Shown piece after piece: positions 28,501 through 41,538 of a stretch of DNA of 64,000 bases; position 1 is the first letter of the stretch, and every line of letters starts with the position of its first letter. Below the pieces are notes generated by a model. That model made no database searches. It saw nothing but the letters and a program-made list of their open reading frames with translations, and was not told the origin of the DNA. Both the position numbers and the translations under genes were made by a program. Source of the DNA: Echinochloa phyllopogon (lineage: Eukaryota > Streptophyta > Magnoliopsida > Poales > Poaceae); the NCBI GenBank assembly GCA_033239725.1, contig BTCW01000017.1, positions 25,785,501 through 25,849,500 of the forward strand, given 5' to 3'.

Positions 28501-30080
28501 TTCACTTTTTTGGACCCAATAGTGATGTTTTGGTTCGTTTGGGTCAGTTTCGTTACTACACCGAAAATCATGACGGTGTTGCATTTAATGCACCGATTCG
28601 GGTTTGAAATGAAACGATGGACGGAATCGGCTACAAACAAAACGAACGCACATAATTCAATTTTTTGGACCCAATAGTGATGTTTTGGTTCGTTTGGGTC
28701 AGTTTCGTTACTGCACCGAAAACCATGCCGGGGTTGCATTTAATGCACCGATACGGGTCGGAAACGAAACGATGCACGGAGTCATCCAGAAATGAAACGA
28801 ACGCACCCTATCCACTTTTTTGGACCCAATAGTGATGTTTTGGTTCGTTTGGGTCAGTTTGGTTACTGCACCGAAAACCATGCCGGGGTTGCATATAATG
28901 CACCGATTCGGGTCGGAAACGAAACGATGCACGGAGTCATCCAGAAACGAAATGAACGCACCCAATTCACTTTTTTGGACCCAATAGTGATGTTTTGGTT
29001 CATTTGGGTCAGTTTTGTTACTGCACCGAAAACCATGCCGGGGTTGCATTTAATGCACCGATTCGGGTCGGAAACGAAACGATGCACGGAGTCATCCAGA
29101 AACGAAACGAACGCACCCTATCCACTTTTTTGGACCCAATAGTGATGTTTTGGTTCGTTTGGGTCAGTTTGGTTACTGCACCGAAAACCATGCCGGGGTT
29201 GCATTTAATGCACCGATTCGGGTCGGAAACGAAACGATGCAAAGAATCGGCTAGAAAGGTAACAAATGCACCCAATTCACTTTTTTGGACCCAATAGTGA
29301 TGTTTTGGTTCGTTTGGGTCAGTTTCGTTACTGCACCGAAAACCATGCCGGGGTTGCATTTAATGCACCGATTCGGGTCGGAAACGAAACTATGCACGGA
29401 GTCATCCAGAAACGAAACGAACGCACCCTATCCACTTTTTTGGACCCAATAGTGATGTTTTGGTTCGTTTGGGTCAGTTTGGTTACTGCACCGAAAACCA
29501 TGCCGGGGTTGCATATAATGCACCGATTCGGGTCGGAAACGAAACGATGCACGGAATCAGCTAGAAACGAAATGAACGCACCCAATTCATTTTTTGGACC
29601 CAATAGTGATGTTTTGGTTCGTTTCGGTCAGTTTCGTTACTGCACCGAAAACCATGTCGGGGTTGCATTTAATGCACCGATTCGGGTCGGAAACGAAACG
29701 ATGCACGGAGTCATCCAGAAACGAAACGAACGCACCCTATCCACTTTTTTGGACCCAATAGTGATGTTTTGGTTCGTTTGGGTCAGTTTGGTTACTGCAC
29801 CGAAAACCATGCCGGGGTTGCATATAATGCACCGATTCGGGTCGGAAACGAAACGATGCACGGAATCAGCTAGAAACGAAATGAACGCACCCAATTCATT
29901 TTTTGGACCCAATAGTGATGTTTTGGTTCGTTTGGGTCAGTTTCGTTACTGCACCGAAAACCATGCCGGGGTTGCATATAATGCACCGATTCGGGTCGGA
30001 AACGAAACGATGCACGGAATCAGCTAGAAACGAAATGAACGCACCCAATTCATTTTTTGGACCCAATAGTGATGTTTTGG
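25552..30080. repeat. Higher-order block repeated at a 2630-bp offset (17 monomers)
   Basis: The segment from about 25552 recurs at 28182 with an offset of 2630 bp, and its later part also matches the upstream block (24006 with 26636 with 29266). Shared markers are the gccggtgttttatttaatg unit near 25480 and 28110, the ccgaaaatcatgacgg unit near 25930 and 28560, and the aatagtggtgtt variant at 24035 and 26665. The 29.3-30.0 kb copy lacks the last two variants found in its predecessor, so copies are mosaic rather than simple head-to-tail clones. Confidence 0.75.
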
Positions 30081-30754
30081 TTCGTTTGGGTCAGTTTCGT
30101 TACTGCACCGAAAACCATGCCGGGGTTGCATTTAATGCACCGATTCGGGTTGGAAACGAAACGATGCACGGGATCGGCTAGAAACGAAACGAACGCACCC
30201 AATTCACTTTTTTGGACCCAATAGTGATGTTTTGGTTCGTTTTGATCAGTTTCGTTACTACACCGAAAACCATGCCGGGGTTGCATTTAATGCACCGATT
30301 CGGGTCGGAAACGAAACGATGCACGGAATCATCCAGAAACGAAATGAACGCACCCAATTCACTTTTTTGGACCCAATAGTGATGTTTTGGTTCGTTTGGG
30401 TCAGTTTCGTTACTGCACCGAAAACCATGCCGGGGTTGCATTTAATGCACCGATTCGGGTCGGAAACGAAACGATGCACGGAGTCATCCAGAAACGAAAC
30501 GAACGCACCCAATTCACTTTTTTGGACCCAATAGTGATGTTTTGGTTCGTTTGGGTCAGTTTCGTTACTGCACCGAAAACCATGCCGGGGTTGCATTTAA
30601 TGCACCGATTCGGGTTGGAAACGAAACGATGCACGGGATCGGCTAGAAACGAAACGAACGCACCCAATTCACTTTTTTGGACCCAATAGTGATGTTTTGG
30701 TTCGTTTGGATCAGTTTCGTTACTACACCGAAAACCATGCCGGGGTTGCATTTA

Positions 30755-33700
30755 ATGCACCGATTCGGGTCGGAAACGAAACGATGCACGGAATCATCCA
30801 GAAACGAAATGAACGCACCCAATTCACTTTTTTGGACCCAATAGTGATGTTTTGGTTCGTTTGGGTCAGTTTCGTTACTGCACCGAAAACCATGCCGGGG
30901 TTGCATTTAATGCACCGATTCGGGTCGGAAACGAAACGATGCACGGAGTCATCCAGAAACGAAACGAACGCACCCAATTCACTTTTTTGGACCCAATAGT
31001 GATGTTTTGGTTCGTTTGGATCAGTTTCATTACTGCACCGAAAACCATGCCGGGGTTGCATTTAATGCACCGATTCGGGTCGGAAACGAAACGATGCATG
31101 TTATCGTCCAGAAACGAAATGAACACACCCTATCCACTTTTTCGACCCAATAGTGATGTTTTGATTCGTTTGGGTCAGTTTCGTTACTGCACCGAATACC
31201 ATGCCAGGGTTGCATTTAATGCACCGATTCGGGTCGGAAACGAAACGATGCACGGGTTCGGGTAGAAACGAAAGGAACGCACCCAATTCACTTTTTTGGA
31301 CCCAATTGTGATGTTTTGGTTCGTTTGGGTCAGTTTCGTTACTACACCGAAAACCATGCCGGGGTTGCATTTAATGCACCGATTCGGTTTGAAATGAAAC
31401 GATGGACGGAATCGGCTACAAACAAAACGAACGCACATAATTCAATTTTTTGGACCCAATAGTGATGTTTTGGTTCGTTTGGGTCAGTTTCGTTACTGCA
31501 CCGAAAACCATGCCGGGGTTGCATTTAATGCACCGATACGGGTCGGAAACGAAACGATGCACGGAGTCATCCAGAAATGAAACGAACGCACCCTATCCAC
31601 TTTTTTGGACCCAATAGTGATGTTTTGGTTCGTTTGGGTCAGTTTGGTTACTGCACCGAAAACCATGCCGGGGTTGCATATAATGCACCGATTCGGGTCG
31701 GAAACGAAACGATGCACGGAGTCATCCAGAAACGAAATGAACGCACCCAATTCACTTTTTTGGACCCAATAGTGATGTTTTGGTTCATTTGGGTCAGTTT
31801 TGTTACTGCACCGAAAACCATGCCGGGGTTGCATTTAATGCACCGATTCGGGTCGGAAACGAAACGATGCACGGAGTCATCCAGAAACGAAACGAACGCA
31901 CCCTATCCACTTTTTTGGACCCAATAGTGATGTTTTGGTTCGTTTGGGTCAGTTTGGTTACTGCACCGAAAACCATGCCGGGGTTGCATTTAATGCACCG
32001 ATTCGGGTCGGAAACGAAACGATGCAAAGAATCGGCTAGAAAGGAAACAAATGCACCCAATTCACTTTTTTGGACCCAATAGTGATGTTTTGGTTCGTTT
32101 GGGTCAGTTTCGTTACTGCACCGAAAACCATGCCGGGGTTGCATTTAATGCACCGATTCGGGTCGGAAACGAAACTATGCACGGAGTCATCCAGAAACGA
32201 AACGAACGCACCCTATCCACTTTTTTGGACCCAATAGTGATGTTTTGGTTCGTTTGGGTCAGTTTGGTTACTGCACCGAAAACCATGCCGGGGTTGCATA
32301 TAATGCACCGATTCGGGTCGGAAACGAAACGATGCACGGAATCAGCTAGAAACGAAATGAACGCACCCAATTCATTTTTTGGACCCAATAGTGATGTTTT
32401 GGTTCGTTTCGGTCAGTTTCGTTACTGCACCGAAAACCATGTCGGGGTTGCATTTAATGCACCGATTCGGGTCGGAAACGAAACGATGCACGGAGTCATC
32501 CAGAAATGAAACGAACGCACCCTATCCACTTTTTTGGACCCAATAGTGATGTTTTGGTTCGTTTGGGTCAGTTTGGTTACTGCACCGAAAACCATGCCGG
32601 GGTTGCATATAATGCACCGATTCGGGTCGGAAACGAAACGATGCACGGAATCAGCTAGAAACGAAATGAACGCACCCAATTCATTTTTTGGACCCAATAG
32701 TGATGTTTTGGTTCGTTTGGGTCAGTTTCGTTACTGCACCGAAAACCATGCCGGGGTTGCATATAATGCACCGATTCGGGTCGGAAACGAAACGATGCAC
32801 GGAATCAGCTAGAAACGAAATGAACGCACCCAATTCATTTTTTGGACCCAATAGTGATGTTTTGGTTCGTTTGGGTCAGTTTCGTTACTGCACCGAAAAC
32901 CATGCCGGGGTTGCATTTAATGCACCGATTCGGGTCGGAAACGAAACGATGCACGGAATCATCCAGAAACGAAATGAACGCACCCAATTCACTTTTTTGG
33001 ACCCAATAGTGATGTTTTGGTTCGTTTGGGTCAGTTTCGTTACTGCACCGAAAACCATGCCGGGGTTGCATTTAATGCACCGATTCGGGTCGGAAACGAA
33101 ACGATGCACGGAGTCATCCAGAAACGAAACGAACGCACCCAATTCACTTTTTTGGACCCAATAGTGATGTTTTGGTTCGTTTGGATCAGTTTCATTACTG
33201 CACCAAAAACCATGCCGGGGTTGCATTTAATGCACCGATTCGGGTCGGAAACGAAACGATGCATGTTATCGTCCAGAAACGAAATGAACACACCCTATCC
33301 ACTTTTTCGACCCAATAGTGATGTTTTGATTCGTTTGGGTCAGTTTCGTTACTGCACCGAATACCATGCCAGGGTTGCATTTAATGCACCGATTCGGGTC
33401 GGAAACGAAACGATGCACGGGTTCGGGTAGAAACGAAAGGAACGCACCCAATTCACTTTTTTGGACCCAATTGTGATGTTTTGGTTCGTTTGGGTCAGTT
33501 TCGTTACTACACCGAAAACCATGCCGGGGTTGCATTTAATGCACCGATTCGGTTTGAAATGAAACGATGGACGGAATCGGCTACAAACAAAACGAACGCA
33601 CATAATTCAATTTTTTGGACCCAATAGTGATGTTTTGGTTCGTTTGGGTCAGTTTCGTTACTGCACCGAAAACCATGCCGGGGTTGCATTTAATGCACCG

Positions 33701-36700
33701 ATACGGGTCGGAAACGAAACGATGCACGGAGTCATCCAGAAATGAAACGAACGCACCCTATCCACTTTTTTGGACCCAATAGTGATGTTTTGGTTCGTTT
33801 GGGTCAGTTTGGTTACTGCACCGAAAACCATGCCGGGGTTGCATATAATGCACCGATTCGGGTCGGAAACGAAACGATGCACGGAGTCATCCAGAAACGA
33901 AATGAACGCACCCAATTCACTTTTTTGGACCCAATAGTGATGTTTTGGTTCATTTGGGTCAGTTTTGTTACTGCACCGAAAACCATGCCGGGGTTGCATT
34001 TAATGCACCGATTCGGGTCGGAAACGAAACGATGCACGGAGTCATCCAGAAACGAAACGAACGCACCCTATCCACTTTTTTGGACCCAATAGTGATGTTT
34101 TGGTTCGTTTGGGTCAGTTTGGTTACTGCACCGAAAACCATGCCGGGGTTGCATTTAATGCACCGATTCGGGTCGGAAACGAAACGATGCAAAGAATCGG
34201 CTAGAAAGGAAACAAATGCACCCAATTCACTTTTTTGGACCCAATAGTGATGTTTTGGTTCGTTTGGGTCAGTTTCGTTACTGCACCGAAAACCATGCCG
34301 GGGTTGCATTTAATGCACCGATTCGGGTCGGAAACGAAACTATGCACGGAGTCATCCAGAAACGAAACGAACGCACCCTATCCACTTTTTTGGACCCAAT
34401 AGTGATGTTTTGGTTCGTTTGGGTCAGTTTGGTTACTGCACCGAAAACCATGCCGGGGTTGCATATAATGCACCGATTCGGGTCGGAAACGAAACGATGC
34501 ACGGAATCAGCTAGAAACGAAATGAACGCACCCAATTCATTTTTTGGACCCAATAGTGATGTTTTGGTTCGTTTCGGTCAGTTTCGTTACTGCACCGAAA
34601 ACCATGTCGGGGTTGCATTTAATGCACCGATTCGGGTCGGAAACGAAACGATGCACGGAGTCATCCAGAAATGAAACGAACGCACCCTATCCACTTTTTT
34701 GGACCCAATAGTGATGTTTTGGTTCGTTTGGGTCAGTTTGGTTACTGCACCGAAAACCATGCCGGGGTTGCATATAATGCACCGATTCGGGTCGGAAACG
34801 AAACGATGCACGGAATCAGCTAGAAACGAAATGAACGCACCCAATTCATTTTTTGGACCCAATAGTGATGTTTTGGTTCGTTTGGGTCAGTTTCGTTACT
34901 GCACCGAAAACCATGCCGGGGTTGCATATAATGCACCGATTCGGGTCGGAAACGAAACGATGCACGGAATCAGCTAGAAACGAAATGAACGCACCCAATT
35001 CATTTTTTGGACCCAATAGTGATGTTTTGGTTCGTTTGGGTCAGTTTCGTTACTGCACCGAAAACCATGCCGGGGTTGCATTTAATGCACCGATTCGGGT
35101 CGGAAACGAAACGATGCACGGAATCATCCAGAAACGAAATGAACGCACCCAATTCACTTTTTTGGACCCAATAGTGATGTTTTGGTTCGTTTGGGTCAGT
35201 TTCGTTACTGCACCGAAAACCATGCCGGGGTTGCATTTAATGCACCGATTCGGGTCGGAAACGAAACGATGCACGGAGTCATCCAGAAACGAAACGAACG
35301 CACCCAATTCACTTTTTTGGACCCAATAGTGATGTTTTGGTTCGTTTGGATCAGTTTCATTACTGCACCAAAAACCATGCCGGGGTTGCATTTAATGCAC
35401 CGATTCGGGTCGGAAACGAAACGATGCATGTTATCGTCCAGAAACGAAATGAACACACCCTATCCACTTTTTCGACCCAATAGTGATGTTTTGATTCGTT
35501 TGGGTCAGTTTCGTTACTGCACCGAATACCATGCCAGGGTTGCATTTAATGCACCGATTCGGGTCGGAAACGAAACGATGCACGGGTTCGGGTAGAAACG
35601 AAAGGAACGCACCCAATTCACTTTTTTGGACCCAATTGTGATGTTTTGGTTCGTTTGGGTCAGTTTCGTTACTACACCGAAAACCATGCCGGGGTTGCAT
35701 TTAATGCACCGATTCGGTTTGAAATGAAACGATGGACGGAATCGGCTACAAACAAAACGAACGCACATAATTCAATTTTTTGGACCCAATAGTGATGTTT
35801 TGGTTCGTTTGGGTCAGTTTCGTTACTGCACCGAAAACCATGCCGGGGTTGCATTTAATGCACCGATACGGGTCGGAAACGAAACGATGCACGGAGTCAT
35901 CCAGAAATGAAACGAACGCACCCTATCCACTTTTTTGGACCCAATAGTGATGTTTTGGTTCGTTTGGGTCAGTTTGGTTACTGCACCGAAAACCATGCCG
36001 GGGTTGCATATAATGCACCGATTCGGGTCGGAAACGAAACGATGCACGGAGTCATCCAGAAACGAAATGAACGCACCCAATTCACTTTTTTGGACCCAAT
36101 AGTGATGTTTTGGTTCATTTGGGTCAGTTTTGTTACTGCACCGAAAACCATGCCGGGGTTGCATTTAATGCACCGATTCGGGTCGGAAACGAAACGATGC
36201 ACGGAGTCATCCAGAAACGAAACGAACGCACCCTATCCACTTTTTTGGACCCAATAGTGATGTTTTGGTTCGTTTGGGTCAGTTTGGTTACTGCACCGAA
36301 AACCATGCCGGGGTTGCATTTAATGCACCGATTCGGGTCGGAAACGAAACGATGCAAAGAATCGGCTAGAAAGGAAACAAATGCACCCAATTCACTTTTT
36401 TGGACCCAATAGTGATGTTTTGGTTCGTTTGGGTCAGTTTCGTTACTGCACCGAAAACCATGCCGGGGTTGCATTTAATGCACCGATTCGGGTCGGAAAC
36501 GAAACTATGCACGGAGTCATCCAGAAACGAAACGAACGCACCCTATCCACTTTTTTGGACCCAATAGTGATGTTTTGGTTCGTTTGGGTCAGTTTGGTTA
36601 CTGCACCGAAAACCATGCCGGGGTTGCATATAATGCACCGATTCGGGTCGGAAACGAAACGATGCACGGAATCAGCTAGAAACGAAATGAACGCACCCAA

Positions 36701-37800
36701 TTCATTTTTTGGACCCAATAGTGATGTTTTGGTTCGTTTCGGTCAGTTTCGTTACTGCACCGAAAACCATGTCGGGGTTGCATTTAATGCACCGATTCGG
36801 GTCGGAAACGAAATGATGCACGGAGTCATCCAGAAACGAAACGAACGCACCCTATCCACTTTTTTGGACCCAATAGTGATGTTTTGGTTCGTTTGGGTCA
36901 GTTTGGTTACTGCACCGAAAACCATGCCGGGGTTGCATATAATGCACCGATTCGGGTCGGAAACGAAACGATGCACGGAATCAGCTAGAAACGAAATGAA
37001 CGCACCCAATTCATTTTTTGGACCCAATAGTGATGTTTTGGTTCGTTTGGGTCAGTTTCGTTACTGCACCGAAAACCATGCCGGGGTTGCATATAATGCA
37101 CCGATTCGGGTCGGAAACGAAACGATGCACGGAATCAGCTAGAAACGAAATGAACGCACCCAATTCATTTTTTGGACCCAATAGTGATGTTTTGGTTCGT
37201 TTGGGTCAGTTTCGTTACTGCACCGAAAACCATGCCGGGGTTGCATTTAATGCACCGATTCGGGTCGGAAACGAAACGATGCACGGAATCATCCAGAAAC
37301 GAAATGAACGCACCCAATTCACTTTTTTGGACCCAATAGTGATGTTTTGGTTCGTTTGGGTCAGTTTCGTTACTGCACCGAAAACCATGCCGGGGTTGCA
37401 TTTAATGCACCGATTCGGGTCGGAAACGAAACGATGCACGGAGTCATCCAGAAACGAAACGAACGCACCCAATTCACTTTTTTGGACCCAATAGTGATGT
37501 TTTGGTTCGTTTGGATCAGTTTCATTACTGCACCGAAAACCATGCCGGGGTTGCATTTAATGCACCGATTCGGGTCGGAAACGAAACGATGCATGTTATC
37601 GTCCAGAAACGAAATGAACACACCCTATCCACTTTTTCGACCCAATAGTGATGTTTTGATTCGTTTGGGTCAGTTTCGTTACTGCACCGAATACCATGCC
37701 AGGGTTGCATTTAATGCACCGATTCGGGTCGGAAACGAAACGATGCACGGGTTCGGGTAGAAACGAAAGGAACGCACCCAATTCACTTTTTTGGACCCAA
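30755..37800. repeat. Triplicated higher-order repeat, 2165-bp unit (14 monomers)
   Basis: Three full copies, about 30755-32919, 32920-35084 and 35085-37249, plus a partial fourth to about 37800. A one-base deletion giving gattcggtttgaaatg lies at 31381, 33546 and 35711, exactly 2165 bp apart, beside a cccaattgtgatg variant in each copy. Copies two and three share a capital-level change from accgaaaacc to accaaaaacc (near 33203 and 35368) missing in copy one. The last copies appear nearly identical, indicating very recent expansion. Confidence 0.85.
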
Positions 37801-40800
37801 TAGTGATGTTTTGGTTCGTTTGGGTCAGTTTCGTTACTACACCGAAAACCATGCCGGTGTTTTATTTAATGCACCGATTCGGGTTTGAAATGAAACGATG
37901 GACGGAATCGGCTACAAACAAAACGAATGCACATAATTCAATTTTTTGGACCCAATAGTGATGTTTTGGTTCGTTTGGGTCAGTTTCGTTACTGCACCGA
38001 AAACCATGTCGGGTTTGCATTTAATGCACCGATACGGGTCGGAAACGAAACGATGCATGTTATCGTCCAGAAACGAAATGAACACACCCTATCCACTTTT
38101 TCGACCCAATAGTGATGTTTTGATTCGTTTGGGTCAGTTTCGTTACTGCACCGAATACCATGCCAGGGTTGCATTTAATGCACCGATTCGGGTCGGAAAC
38201 GAAACGATGCACGGGTTCGGGTAGAAACGAAAGGAACGCACCCAATTCACTTTTTTGGACCCAATAGTGATGTTTTGGTTCGTTTGGGTCAGTTTCGTTA
38301 CTACACCGAAAACCATGACGGTGTTGCATTTAATGCACCGATTCGGGTTTGAAATGAAACGATGGACGGAATCGGCTACAAACAAAACGAACGCACATAA
38401 TTCAATTTTTTGGACCCAATAGTGATGTTTTGGTTCGTTTGGGTCAGTTTCGTTACTGCACCGAAAACCATGCCGGGGTTGCATTTAATGCACCGATACG
38501 GGTCGGAAACGAAACGATGCACGGAGTCATCCAGAAATGAAACGAACGCACCCTTTTCCCTTTTTTGACCCAATAGTGATGTTTTGGTTCGTTTGGGTCA
38601 GTTTGGTTACTGCACCGAAAACCATGCCGGGGTTGCATATAATGCACCGATTCGGGTCGGAAACGAAACGATGCACGGAGTCATCCAGAAACGAAATGAA
38701 CGCACCCAACTCACTTTTTTGGACCCAATAGTGATGTTTTGGTTCATTTGGGTCAGTTTTGTTACTGCACCGAAAACCATGCCGGGGTTGCATTTAATGC
38801 ACCGATTCGGGTCGGAAACGAAACGATGCACGGAGTCATCCAGAAACGAAACGAACGCACCCTATCCACTTTTTTGGACCCAATAGTGATGTTTTGGTTC
38901 GTTTGGGTCAGTTTGGTTACTGCACCGAAAACCATGCCGGGGTTGCATTTAATGCACCGATTCGGGTCGGAAACGAAACGATGCAAAGAATCGGCTAGAA
39001 AGGAAACAAATGCACCCAATTCACTTTTTTGGACCCAATAGTGATGTTTTGGTTCGTTTGGGTCAGTTTCGTTACTGCACCGAAAACCATGCCGGGGTTG
39101 CATTTAATGCACCGATTCGGGTCGGAAACGAAACTATGCACGGAGTCATCCAGAAACGAAACGAACGCACCCTATCCACTTTTTTGGACCCAATAGTGAT
39201 GTTTTGGTTCGTTTGGGTCAATTTGGTTACTGCACCGAAAACCATGCCGGGGTTGCATATAATGCACCGATTCGGGTCGGAAACGAAACGATGCACGGAA
39301 TCAGCTAGAAACGAAATGAACGCACCCAATTCATTTTTTGGACCCAATAGTGATGTTTTGGTTCGTTTCGGTCAGTTTCGTTACTGCACCGAAAACCATG
39401 TCGGGGTTGCATTTAATGCACCGATTCGGGTCGGAAACGAAACGATGCACGGAGTCATCCAGAAACGAAACGAACGCACCCTATCCACTTTTTTGGACCC
39501 AATAGTGATGTTTTGGTTCGTTTGGGTCAGTTTGGTTACTGCACCGAAAACCATGCCGGGGTTGCATATAATGCACCGATTCGGGTCGGAAACGAAACGA
39601 TGCACGGAATTGTAACACCCTAAAAATGCCTATTTTTAAAATTTTAGTAATTAAATGGTTTTTATTTAATTTATGCTCATATTTATCTAAGGAAAATAAA
39701 ATTATTTACGGTAAATAAAATTAAATATAAGGTTAGAAACATTTTTGTTGCATTCATGCCGACTGCATTGAGTTTTGTTTGTGTGTGGTTCAGTTGGAAT
39801 TTAAATTCTGTTTAAATTCGAATTTGAATCGCTGAGTTTGGAGCTCTAGAAAAGTTTCTGCGGCCCGAGTCCACTTTTCCTCCCTCAACTATTTTTCTCG
39901 GCCGATTCTTGCCCTCCTACTCTTTTCCAGCAGCAGCCCAGCTCCAGCGCTTCCACTTTTGGCCCGCCGCTGGCCCACTCCGTTTTTCCCCGCCGGCCTG
40001 CTCCTTTCGGCATTGCAGCCCGCTCCGCGGCCCAAGCCCAGCAACCAGCGCAGCACCCCGCCTGCTCCTTTCCCCGGCCTGCCTCCCGCTCCGCTCGGCC
40101 CGCCTAGCGGCCCAGCAAGCCAGGCTGGCCAGCCCACGCCGCAGCCCCCTCCTCCACCGACTGACGCACGGGCCCCCCGTGTCAGCCCCATCCCCTACCT
40201 CTCGCCGAGTCCGGCTCGGACCCGACCGCCGGAATCCCGCCCGGCCACGGCACGCCGCCGAGGCCACCAGGACTCTCCTCGGCCGCCCTCAAATAGCTGC
40301 GCCGCCCTCGATTTCCCCCCTGCCCCGAACTCCCCAACAAACCCGCGCCCAAGCCGCCGCTCCAAGCTCACCCGCGCCGCCGCCGCCCGAGCTTCGCGCC
40401 GCCGGTCGATTCCCCTCTCCGTCGCCGTTCCCATCGATTCATCCTCGCCCGAAGGTCCCCACGGTGGTAAGCGTCACGCCGAGCCCCTCCTTGCCCTCTT
40501 TTCCTCTCTGTCGCGTCCCCGCCGTCACTGACCGAGCGCCGCCGCCGCCATGGCCCGTCGCCGGCCGCCGCTATCGCGTTTCCGCCGACGAGACCCACCC
40601 TAACGAGTTCGCCGCGTCGCCCCGGTCCTGTAGAGCCCAAAACCCGCGTCAACCGTGCCCCGTAGCGCGCCCGCGTGTTTCGCCGGCGACCCTCCGCCGC
40701 GCGCGCAGGCGGCGCCGCCGCAGTTCTGCTCGCCGGCGACCCTCCCCTCTCCCCGATCTAATCCGAGCCGTCCAAATCGAAACCAACGACCCAGATCGAG

Positions 40801-41020
40801 TTCAACCCCGGGGTCAAAGTTGACCATACCGGTCAACCCCCAGTCAGCCGAGCCGTTTTTCAAAAGAGCCCCTGTACTTTTTCAAAATTAACCCGCAGTC
40901 CTGTTTTATTCAAAAATAATTACAATTAAGTCCTGATTTTTACAGAAAACCCCCTGCTTTATTTAAAAATAGTACCCGAGGTCCTGTTTTGGTTAATTTG
41001 CCAATAAACCCTCCTGTTTT

Positions 41021-41028
41021 TATATAAA
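41021..41028 (+). promoter_or_regulatory. Candidate TATA box in the 5' LTR
   Basis: TATATAAA follows a long GC-rich upstream block and lies in an AT-rich stretch. If used, transcription would start roughly 25-35 bp downstream, giving a U3 of about 1.4 kb. The same motif is kept in the 3' LTR at 49188-49195. Assignment rests on motif and position only; other AT-rich segments exist in this LTR. Confidence 0.3.
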
Positions 41029-41286
41029 ATTATGTTTTAGCCCCTGAATTTTTGCAAATAAGCCCCTGGAACTTTTAAAACTTTGCCAGCAAGTCCTCGA
41101 ACCTTAGAAAAGCCATAACTTCTTCGTTTTAGCTCCGATTTGAGTGATTTTCGCGCTCACGTGTTCGTAGCGAAGCGTAGATTAGTTCCTAAGCCTTCTT
41201 TTGTTCTGTTTTTATTGTTTGGTGTACTGTTCTAATAGAATAATATTGTTTGCATGTACTGGCTTGTATGGATGCTTGTGTGTTGA

Positions 41287-41538
41287 TGTACGAGTCCAGT
41301 CGGTGAGCCGTACACGTTTGAGTTCGAGGGTTACGAGGAGCAAGACCAACAGCAGCAGCAAGAGCAACAGCAGCAGTTGGACGAAGGCAAGTACAACACG
41401 GACAATCCTTGCTACCTAAACACACCTTTACCCATTAATTACGGCATATGCATGTGTCTAATTTTGATCCTATTAAGGTTGTACCTAGTCTGTTTATCCT
41501 TTACCTTGATTTCATTGGGTTTATTTGCATTTGGGTAG
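41287..41538 (+). other. Acidic, glutamine-rich open segment inside the LTR (function unknown)
   Basis: One frame stays open for about 84 codons between a TGA at 41284 and a TAG at 41536, and reads like coding sequence at its start: an acidic, aromatic stretch (EFEGYEEQ) followed by a CAG/CAA-encoded glutamine run at about 41341-41375, then a hydrophobic tail. No in-frame ATG precedes it. The 3' LTR holds the same segment at 49454-49705. It could be a remnant of captured coding sequence or a regulatory segment; near identity of the LTRs means conservation gives no evidence of selection. Confidence 0.3.

Larger units (their letters stand above)
1..39610. repeat. Left ~155-bp satellite array (probable grass centromeric satellite)
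   Basis: Head-to-tail tandem array with no foreign insertion over its whole length, about 256 monomers. Each unit carries a T-run followed by ttggacccaatagtgatg, then ggttcgtttgggtcag, tgcaccgaaaaccatg, a near-palindrome around tgcatttaatgca, and gaaacgaaacgatgcac. Unit length is mostly 155 bp; units with ttcatttttt instead of ttcacttttttt-like runs are 154 bp. Several monomer types recur, distinguished by the stretch after gatgcacgg: gtcatccag, atcagctag, atcggctag, a catgttatcgtccag type, a gttcgggtag type, and a divergent type with ggctacaaacaaaacg and cacataattcaa. Right-array markers such as ctttgttggac were not seen here. The tandem structure is read directly; the centromeric assignment is inferred from length and from remembered similarity to grass CentO/CentC repeats. 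It could instead be another pericentromeric or subtelomeric satellite. Confidence 0.95.

Noticed and set aside
1..39610. Regular repeats as a possible CRISPR array
   Set aside because: Units are ~155 bp with no unique spacers and no cas genes, and a plant retrotransposon interrupts the array. This is a eukaryotic satellite.
39909..40823. 304-codon proline/arginine-rich open frame in the 5' LTR (copy at 48076-48990), with overlapping frames on both strands
   Set aside because: The block is extremely GC-rich, so stop codons are rare in every frame; the product is low-complexity and has no recognisable domain.
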